A stretch of DNA of 64,000 nt from Aurelia coerulea (Eukaryota > Cnidaria > Scyphozoa > Semaeostomeae > Ulmaridae). Below are positions 38,701 through 47,400 of the stretch, piece after piece. A program made the translations under genes and the position numbers. Within the stretch, counting starts at the first letter, position 1. The number at the start of each line of letters is the position of its first letter. The stretch covers positions 5,022,001 to 5,086,000 of the forward strand of contig CM076960.1 of NCBI GenBank assembly GCA_039566865.1. Reading direction: 5' to 3'. The notes beneath the pieces are model-generated. The model saw only the letters and a program-made list of their open reading frames with translations. It was not told the origin of the DNA and did not search any database.

Positions 38701-41321
38701 TAGAAAGTCATGCGCAGTGATGCTATTTAAATTCCATGTACAAAAATCCAGTGTTTCGGGACCAGGGTTTGTTTCTACATCACCACTAAGCAATATCGTT
38801 CTGTAAACCAACCATTGCGTATGAAATGTATAGCAAGTTATGCACCCAATGTAAAAATACGCATACAGAAAAATAAATTGCTTGACAGCTAAGCGCTTGC
38901 AGTGAATAAGACCAATAATAAGGCGGGGAATACGCTTGAAAAGCTCAACAGTCGTGTAAATTACTATCTTCGCAAGGCGATGTATGCGGGCAAATAAAGG
39001 TATCAGACGTAGCTGTGTTGCCACAGAGTGCACTGCAAGAAAATGTATCATTAGTGCCAATGGCAGAACGATGATTGAAACTGCGATAAAACAACAACAT
39101 ATCCAGTAAAGCTTGAGGATGTGAACAAGAACACAGATCATTGTAGTGTCACCTTGCTCGACTTATACATAAATCTCCAACAGTCTCTGAGTTGTTGAAA
39201 TCGTATCGTCAAATGCAAGTAATGAAGTTGCGTGAAATACAACCTTTAACAGTAGACTTATTACCTGAAGTCTCTTGTTTCCCTGTGCTCTTTGACTTGA
39301 TGATGGCGCTTCTGTCAACAGTGGATCAACAACAACAAAAGCAATTCAAATCAATGAGATGAGCGTAACTTGAGGGTCATTACGGAGTGATACTACTTTA
39401 ACTATGTGTAGCGTAGGACAAGGTATACAGGGTGTCCAAAAAAACTGTGCCCCATTTGCCTGAAGATGGCAATAAAATGGCAAAAGCTTCACGTCAAAGA
39501 TTTGGACGATGTTGCGCTTCAGATATTCAATTAAAGTTTCTTTATTCATTTGAAAAAACAACTATTTATAAAAACAACAAGGCTAATTAGTAACTACGTG
39601 CCATCCATAGTGGGAAAGGACTTATAGTCAGCGAGTTCCCACTATGTATGGCTCTTACAGTTAAATTCAAACTGTTCCAATAATAGTTGTAAGAGAGGGA
39701 CAGCCCGAGAGCACACAATTCGCCATTGTGATTGGTGCTTTTAGGTTTGACGAGCAACATGAACAACCCAGAGGTCCTTCTGAGGTCCAGGCTTGAGGAA
39801 TCTATCAAAAGTTTGCTGCCACCCCCTGGTAAAAATCCGTTGAAAAATGATGGAGCTATGACTTTCGGGAGACCAAATCTGCCTGATGACTGAAACCAGT
39901 GGTCAGCCATTTTGTATTACTATTTTGCAGCGATAAATAACTCCATCGATGAAATGAAACAACAACCTCTAGTGGCATAGCTCTTGTAAAAATTCTGTCT
40001 ATCATCAGAGAGTTTTCATTTATTTCTTACTGTACCTTACAGAAACTATTTCTTACATCACATGAAGATATTTATCACTGCAAAATAACAAGACAAAATG
40101 GCCGATTGCTGGTTTCGGTCATCAGGTAAATTTGGTCTTCTGAAGATTATATAGCTCCATCATCTATCAACGTATTTTTATGGAGATGGCAGCAAACTTT
40201 ATTTGAGCGTCTGAAGAGCAACATCACATAAAAGTTTGGCAAGAATCTTTTGCCGTTTTGTCGCATCTTCAATCAAACGAGGCGCACTTTTTTTGGACAC
40301 CCTGTAGATGTTTTCAAAATCAATTTTTCTCCGATTTTTTGACTATGCATATAGGTAGGGCCAAGATGAAAACTCGGATGTAAAAACTCAGAGGTAATCG
40401 GTTTTAGGACACTGGGCTAGTTCTTTTATACCCTTTTGACAAGATAGATGCTTGAACAGTAAATAGAGGACAATTTGTAGTTGTTTTGAAAATACTTGTA
40501 ATATCTTGTAATATCTCAAATTTTTTTGATTATGCATATACAGTACATTCAGTAGGACCAAAACGAAAACTCAGAGGTCAAAAACTCAGACGTGAAAAAC
40601 TCTGAGGTATCAGTTGTAGAACACTGGTTCTTTTATACCCTGTTAATGAAATAGATGCTTGAACAGTATACAGTATAACAGGTAATATCTCCAATTTCTT
40701 GACTTACTGTGTGCATGTAGGACCAAGACAAAAACTCGGAGTTTGAAAATTTTCTCCGACATCTCTGAGTTTTCATCCTGGCCCCCTTTTCTGCCTTCCG
40801 GAAAGTGGGTTATACTGTATGTTGGGTTATCAAAATATCATTTTTACCCTCTTTCTTTTCAATAGATCTGGGAATGTGAATTTTACATATTGGAAATGAT
40901 GGATTGTTCGCTCATTGTATTCCATCCGTATAGATCATTGACAAAATACTTAGCAGACATGGGGCAAGAAGACACATTATTGGCCATATCCTGGCGGATT
41001 GTGAATGACTGTTTGAGAACGGATGCGTGCTTGATGTACCCTCCTTACCTGATTTCACTTACAGCTGTTTATATGGCTTGCGTTATACAGCAGAAAGATT
41101 GCAAACAATGGTTTGCTGAACTGAATGTGGAAATGCAAAGAATTATGGAAATCACACAGAAGATTTTAGCGCTGTATGAACTTTGGAAGATGTACGATGA
41201 AGAGAAAGAAATTTGTAATATTCTGGTTAAAATGCCCAAGCCCCGATCGGGACCAAACTCAAGGCCCTCATCCGCAACTCCTAGGAACCATACACCATCT
41301 CCAGTTCCTGGCCTTCATTAG
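32318..41321 (+). CDS. ccnc: ccnc, cyclin C (two coding exons)
   Basis: Cyclin C pairs with CDK8/19 and, with MED12 and MED13, forms the Mediator kinase module. Coding exons 32318-32725 and 40866-41321 give 287 residues, close to the 283 of human cyclin C. The N-terminus MAGNFW is the family signature. The first cyclin box carries LGEHLKLRQQVIATGTVYFR, RFYARNSL and CIFLAAKVEECG; the second has WECEFYILEMMDCSLIVFHP, DMGQEDTLLAISWRIVNDCL and CLMYPPYLISL. The tail is proline/serine-rich after LVKMPKPRSGPNSRP. The start lies in a good context (AGGATGG). The intron is phase 0 (CAG|GTATTT to AATAG|ATC) and 8.1 kb long. Vertebrate cyclin C genes have many more introns, so several have been lost or were never gained. 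Confidence 0.96.
33135..34078 (+). mobile_element. LINE D family fragment, 5'-truncated, plus strand
   Basis: From 33139 the frame reads PSVAVFKKKLLTIIRPPAKP and FGIHNPIGLSTLTQLRVGLS, then the ORF end with DGIEDTEHFLLLYP, stopping at 33564. These match the C-terminal residues of the intact LINE D ORF (DGIEDTEHFLLLCP). The 3' UTR follows to an A-rich tail at about 34068-34078. It lies in the ccnc intron, convergent with the long LINE D copy. Confidence 0.85.
33565..35100. other. ccnc intron: LINE D 3' UTR, then unassigned sequence
   Basis: The fragment's 3' UTR runs to about 34,078. From there to 35,100 I see no gene, inverted repeat or tandem repeat. Confidence 0.5.
35488..39141 (-). CDS. 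LINE D ORF: hydrophobic leader, 2A-like motif, endonuclease, reverse transcriptase
   Basis: An uninterrupted 1,217-codon frame. Residues 1-110 are strongly hydrophobic (for example LYWICCCFIAVSIIVLPLAL and FIFLYAYFYIGCITCY), then GDVETNPGP at 120-128, a 2A/StopGo-type motif. The AP endonuclease follows (WNLNSI, GIVETHL, GVGLYVKDSL, GDFNCRSTQWW near 276, SCIDLIFTN). The RT shows NYRPISLLPIFGKILEKL, DISKAFDRVWHDGLIYKL near 718, GVPQGSILGPL near 775 and catalytic FADDTS near 806. The C-terminal region ends GLSKLNFHKFKNNF, then DGIEDTEHFLLLCPSL. No stop or frameshift means the copy could be recently active. 2A motifs at the N-terminus of CR1-like ORFs are known from sea urchin and other invertebrate elements. 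Confidence 0.92.
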   Translation of the reverse strand: MICVLVHILKLYWICCCFIAVSIIVLPLALMIHFLAVHSVATQLRLIPLFARIHRLAKIVIYTTVELFKRIPRLIIGLIHCKRLAVKQFIFLYAYFYIGCITCYTFHTQWLVYRTILLSGDVETNPGPETLDFCTWNLNSITAHDFLRVSLIEAYNSVYNYDLIGIVETHLDSTTENDRLALDGYSFIKSNHPQNVKRGGVGLYVKDSLASKNRSDLVTLPECVVSEIHVGRKKYFFAVIYRSPSQDQTEFDNFIINFELLLSKIYAENPFCVVITGDFNCRSTQWWANDIENNEGKLLEPLASELGLHQLISEPTHLMGDSKSCIDLIFTNQPNLFIESGVHPSLHEQCHHQIVHGKLSVSNITSPPYTRRIWYYDKADFMAIMKSIEMFNWKEHLDNIPCPNEQVKLLNEVLLNIYSNFIPNKVKTIRPRQAPWITQTVKNFLRRKNHAYKSFVRNGQPDDKLEGIQNMISEGSRMIEEAKQNYFLKAGKTLASPGTPSKTYWSLLNTVLNKAKIPIIPPLLDNGLFVTDFTEKAQLFNDYFILQCTTIDTGSAIPEHIPVTSTLINTFAISEEKILQIIRSLNPNKAHGWDEISVRMIKLSDAALVAPLKIIFTNCLRSGIFPQIWKHANVVPVHKKNEKNLKGNYRPISLLPIFGKILEKLIYDSLYSHLVSSDLLNPNQSGFRPGDSTVNQLISITHTIFKAFDCNPPLDVRSVYLDISKAFDRVWHDGLIYKLKRCGVSGSLLSLVKSFLKDRKQRTVLNGQNSSWGDISAGVPQGSILGPLFFLVYINDLTEHLRCNVKLFADDTSLFTVVQDSNSAASDMNHDLELISQWAHDWRMSFNPDPQKQAVELIFSRKKNELDHPEILFNNIPVMKVDEHKHLGIILDAKLSFSAHIKSAISKTRKGIGLLKYLSKYLPRHTLNELYKLYVRPHLDYGDVIYHIPAKVCEFSGSVILPSLMEKLESVQYSAARAITGTWRGTSREKLYSELGWESLSCRRWSRRLTLLYKIINNLTPVYTKDPIPPLQQPHYSLRNQDVVGQIKARTEKFKSSFYPHCLSEWNELDPEIRLAPSVAVFKKKLLSIIRPPVRSIFGIHDPIGLSHLTQLRVGLSKLNFHKFKNNFKDTINPMCPTNDGIEDTEHFLLLCPSLAVPRRDLLAGVSALIRPYGQTDLQNSLLMQILLYGDKNFPDEVNKDILLLTLKFIHKSGRFD
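38758..38784 (-). other. 2A-like translational recoding motif GDVETNPGP
   Basis: Encoded as GGT GAT GTA GAA ACA AAC CCT GGT CCC. It matches the core consensus D-V/I-E-x-N-P-G-P exactly. The preceding residues WLVYRTILLS supply the hydrophobic helix that active 2A sequences need. If functional, the ribosome would release a 127-residue leader and begin the endonuclease-RT protein at Pro128. Confidence 0.85.
39428..40304. mobile_element. TA-flanked MITE (Tc1/mariner type), 877 bp, in ccnc intron
   Basis: Left end CAGGGTGTCCAAAAAAACTG; right end CACTTTTTTTGGACACCCTG; TA at 39426-39427 and 40305-40306. Inner arm segments also pair (CATTTGCCTGAAGATGGC with TTTTGTCGCATCTTCAAT). No transposase. Confidence 0.8.
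40330..40770 (+). repeat. Imperfect tandem repeat, ~180 bp x 2.5, in ccnc intron
   Basis: Three blocks repeat a TGCATATA or TGCATGTAGG segment, then GACCAA, AAAACTC(A/G)GAG and ACACTGG...TTCTTTTATACCC, starting near 40335, 40520 and 40693. The last block ends about 95 bp before the exon 2 acceptor. Confidence 0.65.
40866..41321 (+). CDS. ccnc: ccnc exon 2: second cyclin box and C-terminal tail
   Basis: Starts IWECEFYILEMMDC after the acceptor TTCTTTTCAATAG and ends PSPVPGLH followed by TAG at 41319-41321. The first AATAAA after the stop is at 42039-42044, beyond the foldback element at 41387-41911. Confidence 0.95.
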   Translation: MWECEFYILEMMDCSLIVFHPYRSLTKYLADMGQEDTLLAISWRIVNDCLRTDACLMYPPYLISLTAVYMACVIQQKDCKQWFAELNVEMQRIMEITQKILALYELWKMYDEEKEICNILVKMPKPRSGPNSRPSSATPRNHTPSPVPGLH

Positions 41322-41386
41322 ATACTGTTTGTATGTAGTAATCCAGGAGGGGGTACTTGACGTTTATTCATAGAGGTGTCCAAGCC

Positions 41387-41911
41387 AGCATAGATTCCAA
41401 ATCTTTAACTCGGCGTAAAAAGGTGGGTGTAAAATTCTGTGATCTATTTCTTCTGACTGAGTGGCTTGAAACAAACTTCAGTTACTTATCTTTAATCCTA
41501 CCGTTGGACTTTTCAGAACTTTTCAATATTTTTGGAAATTTCAGCGTATGTTACATTTCAACTCATTTGAGGGTGTGACGTCATCAAATTTCTAAATCAT
41601 AAACCAGAAAAGTGACAGACTTTTGCTTGATACCATATTGTAGACATCCATAAACAATGGTTTTCTTCGAAATTATTTCATGTTGCTTCAAACAGTTTAA
41701 AAATTACGATTGTTTTAAGTTTTTTTGAAAATTTTTCTTGAATTCTTGAAAAATTAGAAAATTATTCTAATTCTGAAAATATTGAAGATTTCAGAAAAGT
41801 CCAACGGTAGAATTATAGAGAAGTAGCTAAAGTTTGTTTGAAGTCATTCAGTTCAAAGAAATAAGTAACTGAATTTTACACCAGCCCTTTTAAAGATTTG
41901 GAACCTATGCT
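41387..41911. mobile_element. Foldback element, 525 bp, 9-bp TSD GTCCAAGCC, after ccnc stop
   Basis: Starts AGCATAGATTCCAAATCTTT and ends AAAGATTTGGAACCTATGCT; the arms pair over most of their length. GTCCAAGCC occurs at 41378-41386 and 41912-41920. A 9-bp duplication with long inverted repeats suits Mutator-like or related foldback elements. A second copy lies at 42,131. Confidence 0.82.
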
Positions 41912-42130
41912 GTCCAAGCCAACTCTGGTCTAGCAATAGTATTTTATCATTTGGTTGAAATGTTTGCCTTGGCATCTCCATGGAAATTGCTCCATTGCAA
42001 TGTTGCAGAGCTAAGTCAAGAGGAGTTTACCATTGTCAAATAAATTATAAGAAATATGGAGCAAGAATGACACTGATGAATATCCAGAAGCATCAAACAG
42101 CTTTAACTTAATAGCACTGAAATCACAGCC

Positions 42131-42649
42131 GGTTCCAAATCTTTATCTCGACGTAAAAAGGCGGGTTTAAAATTCAATGACCTATTTCTTCCGATTGAAT
42201 GGCTTGAAAGAAACTTTAGAAACTTACCTATAATTCTACCGTTGGACTTTTCAGAAATTTTGAATACTTTTTGGAAATTACAGCGTATCTTACATTTCAA
42301 CTCATTTGAGGATGTGACGTCATCAAATTTCTAAATCATAAACCAGATGAGTGAAAGACTTTTGCTTGATACCATATTGCAGGCATTCATAAACTATGGT
42401 TTTCTTCGAAATTATTTCATGTTACATCAAACAGTTTACAAATTACGCTGGTTTTAAGTTTTTTGAAAATTTTTCTTGAATTCTTGAAAAAGAAGAGAAA
42501 CACTCTAATTCTGAAAATATTGAATATTTCAGAAAAGTCAAAAGGTAGGATTATAGAGAGCTAGCTAAAGTTTCTTTTAAGTCATTCAGTTCAAAGAAAT
42601 AGGTCACTCAATTTTACACCAGCCTTTTTAAAGATTTGGAACCTATGCT
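42131..42649. mobile_element. Second copy of the 525-bp foldback element
   Basis: GGTTCCAAATCTTTATCTCG to GATTTGGAACCTATGCT, colinear with 41391-41911 and highly similar. The left AGCATA end is missing and no target duplication is visible. Confidence 0.8.
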
Positions 42650-43251
42650 CCCCCCCCCGTCTTTGAAACCAGATCTATAAAACGTGCCTATCTTTGAAAC
42701 CTGATGTCAGAAGAGTTTGGTGAAAGTAGACTCTGAAAAACAGCTTATTCCATGTGGATAAAGATTCTCAAGTACCCCCTCCCCCCACCTTAATGTATTA
42801 CCCTATGCTCTTTTATTTCTTATTTTAAATTGTGTTTTGTGAACATAAAGAAGTTGTGATTTTGCTTAAAACCTTACTATGCTCCTGGTCCCGGTCCCGG
42901 TTCTATTTACAGCACACCAAGTCATTTCATTTTGAAATAATTTTTTTTTCATCTGAAAGCTTCAAGAGGTCAGAGGTATTCCAAAATTATGTAGCAGTGT
43001 TTGCCGAGTTTCGCTCGCTAGTCGCTTTGAAATTGTATGTCCACCATAAAGATACTGAGTGGCTATTGCCAGCATGCCCACATTTGAAAACTGAAAATGG
43101 TAACGGAGTTTATAATCAAAAGGAAGTCTTTAGAAGTTAAAGCAGACGTCTCTTTTCATAATTCTATCAAAGTATATCGCTATTAAGATGGTGATAAAGT
43201 AAAATTCATCTAATAACTATGGTGTGATGTTCAGTTTTCAGCAAATGGATA

Positions 43252-43257
43252 TTTATT
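43252..43257 (-). terminator. Polyadenylation signal AATAAA of the VWC-like gene
   Basis: TTTATT on the plus strand, 82 bases beyond the stop codon. Confidence 0.6.
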
Positions 43258-43338
43258 CACAGTATCTCTGAATTCTATGTCTCCGAAATGAAATTCTTCC
43301 TAGAACATTTTGAATCTTCGAGCGTGTGAATATTTTGT

Positions 43339-43463
43339 TCATGGATGCTCTGGTTTCTCGAGGATCGTGTCAACTTCGTCGAAGATGCTGTACTTTCCAT
43401 CGAAATACGGCTTTTTTGTCACTGTCAATTCTTTCAAAATGTTTGATCCTTTTTTTGGCAATT
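43339..43463 (-). CDS. VWC-like gene exon 3: C-terminal tail and stop
   Basis: Acceptor CTTTTTTCTTTTCAG; reads KLPKKGSNILKELTVTKKPY then FDGKYSIFDEVDTILEKPEH, P and TGA at 43339-43341. The other frame here (IAKKRIKHF) is a shadow. Confidence 0.8.
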
Positions 43464-46400
43464 CTGAAAAGAAAAAAGTATACAGCAGATGACTGATAAA
43501 TGTATGCTCTAGTCGAAATATGATAATGAAAAGGTTTAACTGTTTTGTCGATTTTGTTTATTTTCAATGACACATTGTACAACATGCATACGAGAAGATG
43601 GTTTGAGCAGCAAGACGACAGATAGATGTTGTAATTGTTTTGCAGTTCAACCTTGGGACCTTGCAAATTAGTGAACATGAAGCAAACATGTCCTGTAGAT
43701 TCAAAATTCATGTCGGAATTTATCCAATATGCAGCATTTATCCAATAAAATCTTCGAAACGTGGGTCTGTAAATCACAAAAAATCCGACACGTAGGCCGT
43801 GTGCTTCGACCCTGGGTGCAGCGCGGCGGGAACATGTTTAATTAATCGAACTTTGTTGCATTGGTAATACGCTGTCGCGCTTCATTGCTGTCAGGATTCT
43901 GAATTCATAGGAGGCATGCGACAAAGGCAAAGGACTCGTGCATGTTAGTAAGCATAGTACAAGAGCCACAAAACGCCATACTTATCTGTCTTGCACCCCA
44001 TTTCCCGCGGGGGGGGGGTATTCATATATTTCTCCGTACGGGGACTTGCCGCTGAACAGGGTATCATTTCAGGATTCCTACTCAGGGACAGGGTATCACT
44101 TTTGTATAGTCGGCTCTATGACAGGGTCCGTATTTTCTATGAATGACTCCGAATCACTCTGCGAATGTCATTTAAATCGTTTAGATGGCAAAATTTCCGC
44201 ATTTTCTGAGTGGTTTCTATCAAATTTCCGGGGCAGCGTACAATTTTGTATCAAAAACTCAAGAACAGGGTACTGTCTTCAGAATTTCACTCAGGGACAG
44301 GGTATCATTTTCGGGAATTTACTCCGGGACAGGATACCTTTTCAGATTTTCCAGCGGCACCTCCCCGTATTTTCGTAGAACAAGTACCTCCCCCGGGCCC
44401 ATTCACACTTCGAGTGGGCCTTCTAATTGGTCAATCCAACAAATGAGATGCATTTGATTGGTTAGATTTAACATGGTTTAGATAAAGCTGTATCTGGTGT
44501 CAGTGCGAGTGTGGTATGACGTAACAGAAACACACCTTGCAATCTTCCACACGCATTCAATCTTGTATCTGGACCTGTAAACTGACGGGGACGTGCCATT
44601 TTGCCCATCACGTATATGATACCAATAATCCCACAAACTTTAACAGTTTGGACCATATGTCCTTAGAATATGAAACAATTCCTGTAATCCTTGTAATTTG
44701 GCAAAATGATTTGAACAGCACCCATACTTCCACTAATCATTCTCCAATTTTTCAAAAAGTATTCCTAAAATGGGGCATCTCCAAAGCACCAACATTCAAA
44801 GTTTCCCTCCGAGATACGTGTAAATCGCCTTCGGTAAATTCTGTTCGCTTTCCTAGAATACTCACTGAAGGCATCACATTCCGTTGAAACGCATCTTTTG
44901 CAGCCAGTTTTTCCAACTTCTTCAAAATGATCGACTTTCTGGAAGGTGGCTCCTAATTCGCAAACAATTCTGTGCAATTTACACCATGGTACGCATTCCA
45001 AGACGGCATCTTTCCCGTATTTGTAGCACGTGCAATTCTTCTGACAGCCCTCCAATGGCTTTGAATCACCAACTTTGATGGAATCACCGTCTAACGTGTA
45101 GCAGTGATCTAGCAGTAAAAGAATTGAAAAATGATAAGAGTTTTAGATTTGGTTTTTGGTTGGCTAATGTGCAAGCTATGATTTTCATGTACAGTTTTTC
45201 ATAGAGGATCTACATGACACTCAGAAAGACAAATTCCGTACTTTATACGCTCTTGAAATATACATATCCTGTACTCCAAAAAGGTCCCTTCAAACTTGGC
45301 CCAAGCCGAATTATGGATCCACAACCCTATTGTTTAACTGACAAAAAATTTTGCTCTCAGTTGAACAAGGACAGATTTTGTAACACAATAGCATGAGATG
45401 ATTTGTCGACACCTGAATTCAAAGCGATTAGCGACTGCAGACAAAGGATATTCTCCCAACCATAAATTCAAAACAAACAAAGCCGCAAAAGTTGCTCTGA
45501 AACCCAGGTAGCTAGCGCGCTCGTTGTGCATTCCAGACAGTGTTTTTAAGAGAAAACATGAGCATACATCGACAGAAGAAGGATGTATCTAAAAATCTAC
45601 GTCGGGAATTTGATTTGTTTGGTTCAGAAGCTGAGCAGTAAGTGTTTTAATTACACCAAAAATAAAAAGATATTTGAATCGCCTCCCAATCGGCTTTTGG
45701 AGCAAATGAATTAAATGCCCGTGGCAGATGTGTGGATAGATCCTTCTTCTTTCGATCTATACTCATGTTTGCTCTTAGAAACAACTTCTGGAATGCACAA
45801 CAAGCGAGCTAGCTACCTGGGTTCTAGCGAATCTTTTGCGATTTTGCTTGTTTTGATTATCTGGTTGAGAGAATTTCCTTTGTCTGCGATCGATAATTGC
45901 TTTGAATTGAGGTGTCAATCAAAACCAACTCGTGCTATTGCCTTACCAAATCTGTCCTTGTTTCTCAGTTGACTTTTCTATCTGTTCAGCTACTGCATTG
46001 CTGATCCATATTTTCTGCTTTCGCTACATTTGATTTGCAGACAATTTGAAATTGTAGCGTGCCGGCAAAGGACCCTTGATGATTGTTTTCTACAATTTGT
46101 TATGAGGTGTCACCCAAGCCACCAAAAAGTGCTCGTTAAAAGATCCACTTATATCCAAGCAATCGTAAAAGATATGAATGTTTAGTTTTTTCTTCTTTTA
46201 AGTACAAAGATTTATCTTCATAATTGTGTTTTCATTTTCGAAAAACAGGTAAACGTCTGTGTGATATTGCCTGTCAAAAAACTTCAAAATCTCCGTTTCG
46301 ACCGAAATTTGGAGACGGAGCCCCTTTAACCCTATTTTGGTTGGGGGGGGCAAATTTGCCCCCCCCTAGTATACTTTTTGTAATAACTCTGTCAGGATAA

Positions 46401-47169
46401 CAATTATGACCCTGAAACTTTCTGACTTTTTGCTTATACTTATTGTGCAATGACTGAAGAAGTTTCATAAAAATATTTTGACAAATGAGGGGGAGGGAGA
46501 CAATTTTCTGGAACTGACTCTGTCAAAATCGCCATTTCTCAAATGTTAATTTTCGTGAAAAAAGTAGCAAAATTGCAAAATTTTGCAAAGATGTTTTGCA
46601 GGGTATCGCTATTTGATGTATTCTATCATAATTGTCATTTTTGGATGAAAATTGTGCTCCAAATTTAATTTTATCGCATTTTTCCTGATTTTGACCGATT
46701 TTGCCACTTTTCTTGACCACACAAAGAAAAATGCTGACGCAAGCAATAATGACGGCTAATTTTAGGTTAGTTTTTATATACTCATAAAGTACATGCCTGG
46801 GGCTATTAGTACACCAAATCTGGTTGCTCTATCTATTTCCAGTCAAGAGTTAGGTAGGGGGGCTTTTTTGCCCCCCCCCAACCAAAATAGGACGTGTCAG
46901 ATAGCCCAACCACTATAGGGTTAATGATGAGCTGTTCGGAAGAAGTCGTCGTTTCTTTAAAGACAACTCGGGCAAGTCCATATGGATCCCTGTTGAGCAT
47001 TGGACCGCAGGAAACAAAGAAGTCAGGTAATCAGTCCAGAAGAAGACTTACCCGACTTGCGTAGAGGAGGAGAAATGTTTTGTGTTTCAACGCTTCGTTG
47101 CTCAGTTGGTAAGGAGAAGACTGTTAATGCTGTTATGATTAGCAATGTCCATTGTGTACCTGTCATTTT
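43339..47169 (-). CDS. Secreted VWC-like cysteine-rich protein, three exons, 160 aa
   Basis: Exons in order: 47052-47169 (ATG at 47164-47166), 44866-45108, 43339-43463; all joins are phase 1 and the total is exactly 161 codons with the stop. The first exon encodes a signal peptide (MTGTQWTLLIITALTVFSLP) after an acceptor TTGTTCATCTCAG, so a 5' UTR intron is likely. The second exon carries ten cysteines in a VWC-like layout: GCQKNCTCYKYG, LECVPWCKLHRIVC, then TGCKRCVSTEC. The last exon is charged and cysteine-free (KLPKKGSNILKEL, ending LEKPEHP). AATAAA lies at 43252-43257, 82 bp past the stop. VWC modules often bind growth factors or matrix; the role here is unknown. Confidence 0.8.
43997..44398. 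repeat. G/C-capped MITE, relative of the 17.85-kb element
   Basis: CCCGCGGGGGGGGGGTATTC at the left, GTACCTCCCCCGGGCC at the right; GGGACAGGGTATCA and similar words recur between them. Lies in the second intron of the VWC-like gene. Confidence 0.68.
44866..45108 (-). CDS. VWC-like gene exon 2: ten-cysteine module
   Basis: 243 nt, phase 1 to 1, reading DHCYTLDGDSIKVGDSKPLE to STECDAF. Acceptor TTCTTTTACTGCTAG; donor GTGAGT. A single-module exon of the symmetric phase seen in shuffled extracellular domains. Confidence 0.85.
45358..45970. mobile_element. ~613-bp inverted-repeat MITE in the VWC-like gene's intron
   Basis: CAGTTGAACAAGGACAGATT left and AATCTGTCCTTGTTTCTCAG right. The arms share GCGATTAGCGACTGCAGACA with its diverged complement near 45,885, and GTTGTGCATTCCAGA with its complement at 45,790. 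Single arms of the same family occur at 18,220-18,480 and 11,930-12,690. Confidence 0.78.
46330..46920. mobile_element. piggyBac-type MITE, 591 bp, TTAA flanks
   Basis: TTAA at 46326-46329 and 46921-46924. The left end is CCCTATTTTGGTTGGGGGGG; the right end carries CCCCCAACCAAAATAGG followed by about 35 extra bases and CTATAGGG. G and C runs form a paired block as in the element at 28.7 kb. It lies in the first intron of the VWC-like gene. Confidence 0.72.
47052..47169 (-). CDS. VWC-like gene exon 1: signal peptide
   Basis: Acceptor at 47170-47171, ATG at 47164-47166, donor GTAAGT at 47051. After the hydrophobic leader come TEQRSVETQNISPPLRKS. Phase 1 exit. Confidence 0.78.
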
Positions 47170-47230
47170 CTGAGATGAACAATAGAAATTATTTACAATA
47201 GATGCTGATGCCAATGAAATCTTACTCGAT

Positions 47231-47400
47231 CACAGTATTGCCCCGCCACTAAGAAACTGGCTTATAAGAAACTGCAGCCTGCCAGATGACACCATGTTCA
47301 TTGTCCAACATTTGGTTCTATAAACATTTATATCTTATTTAGAAGAAACCAGACAGCCTGGTTTTACAAAATTAGTTTCTTAGTGGCGGGGTAATACTGT
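47231..47400. repeat. ~170-bp hairpin MITE, second copy
   Basis: ACAGTATTGCCCCGCCACTA pairs with TAGTGGCGGGGTAATACTGT; same loop as 25,018. It lies just upstream of the VWC-like gene's first coding exon. Confidence 0.8.

Larger units (their letters stand above)
35101..39340 (-). mobile_element. LINE D, near full-length CR1-like element with poly(A)-like tail
   Basis: The minus-strand element ends in a T25 run on the plus strand (35101-35126), that is a poly(A) tail preceded by ATATAAATAAA. The 3' UTR runs to 35487, the ORF from 39141 to 35488, and a presumed 5' UTR to roughly 39,340. The 5' limit is a guess, as I could not identify a target duplication. Related 3' ends occur at 33.1-34.1 kb and 25.2-25.5 kb. 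Confidence 0.85.

Noticed and set aside
42832..43140. 102-codon plus-strand ORF after ccnc
   Set aside because: No homology recognised, no splice or start context, and it lies in the 3' flank between convergent genes.
44765..45055. 96-codon minus-strand ORF as a stand-alone gene
   Set aside because: Its cysteine-rich part is exon 2 of the VWC-like gene; the part below 44866 is intron read-through.
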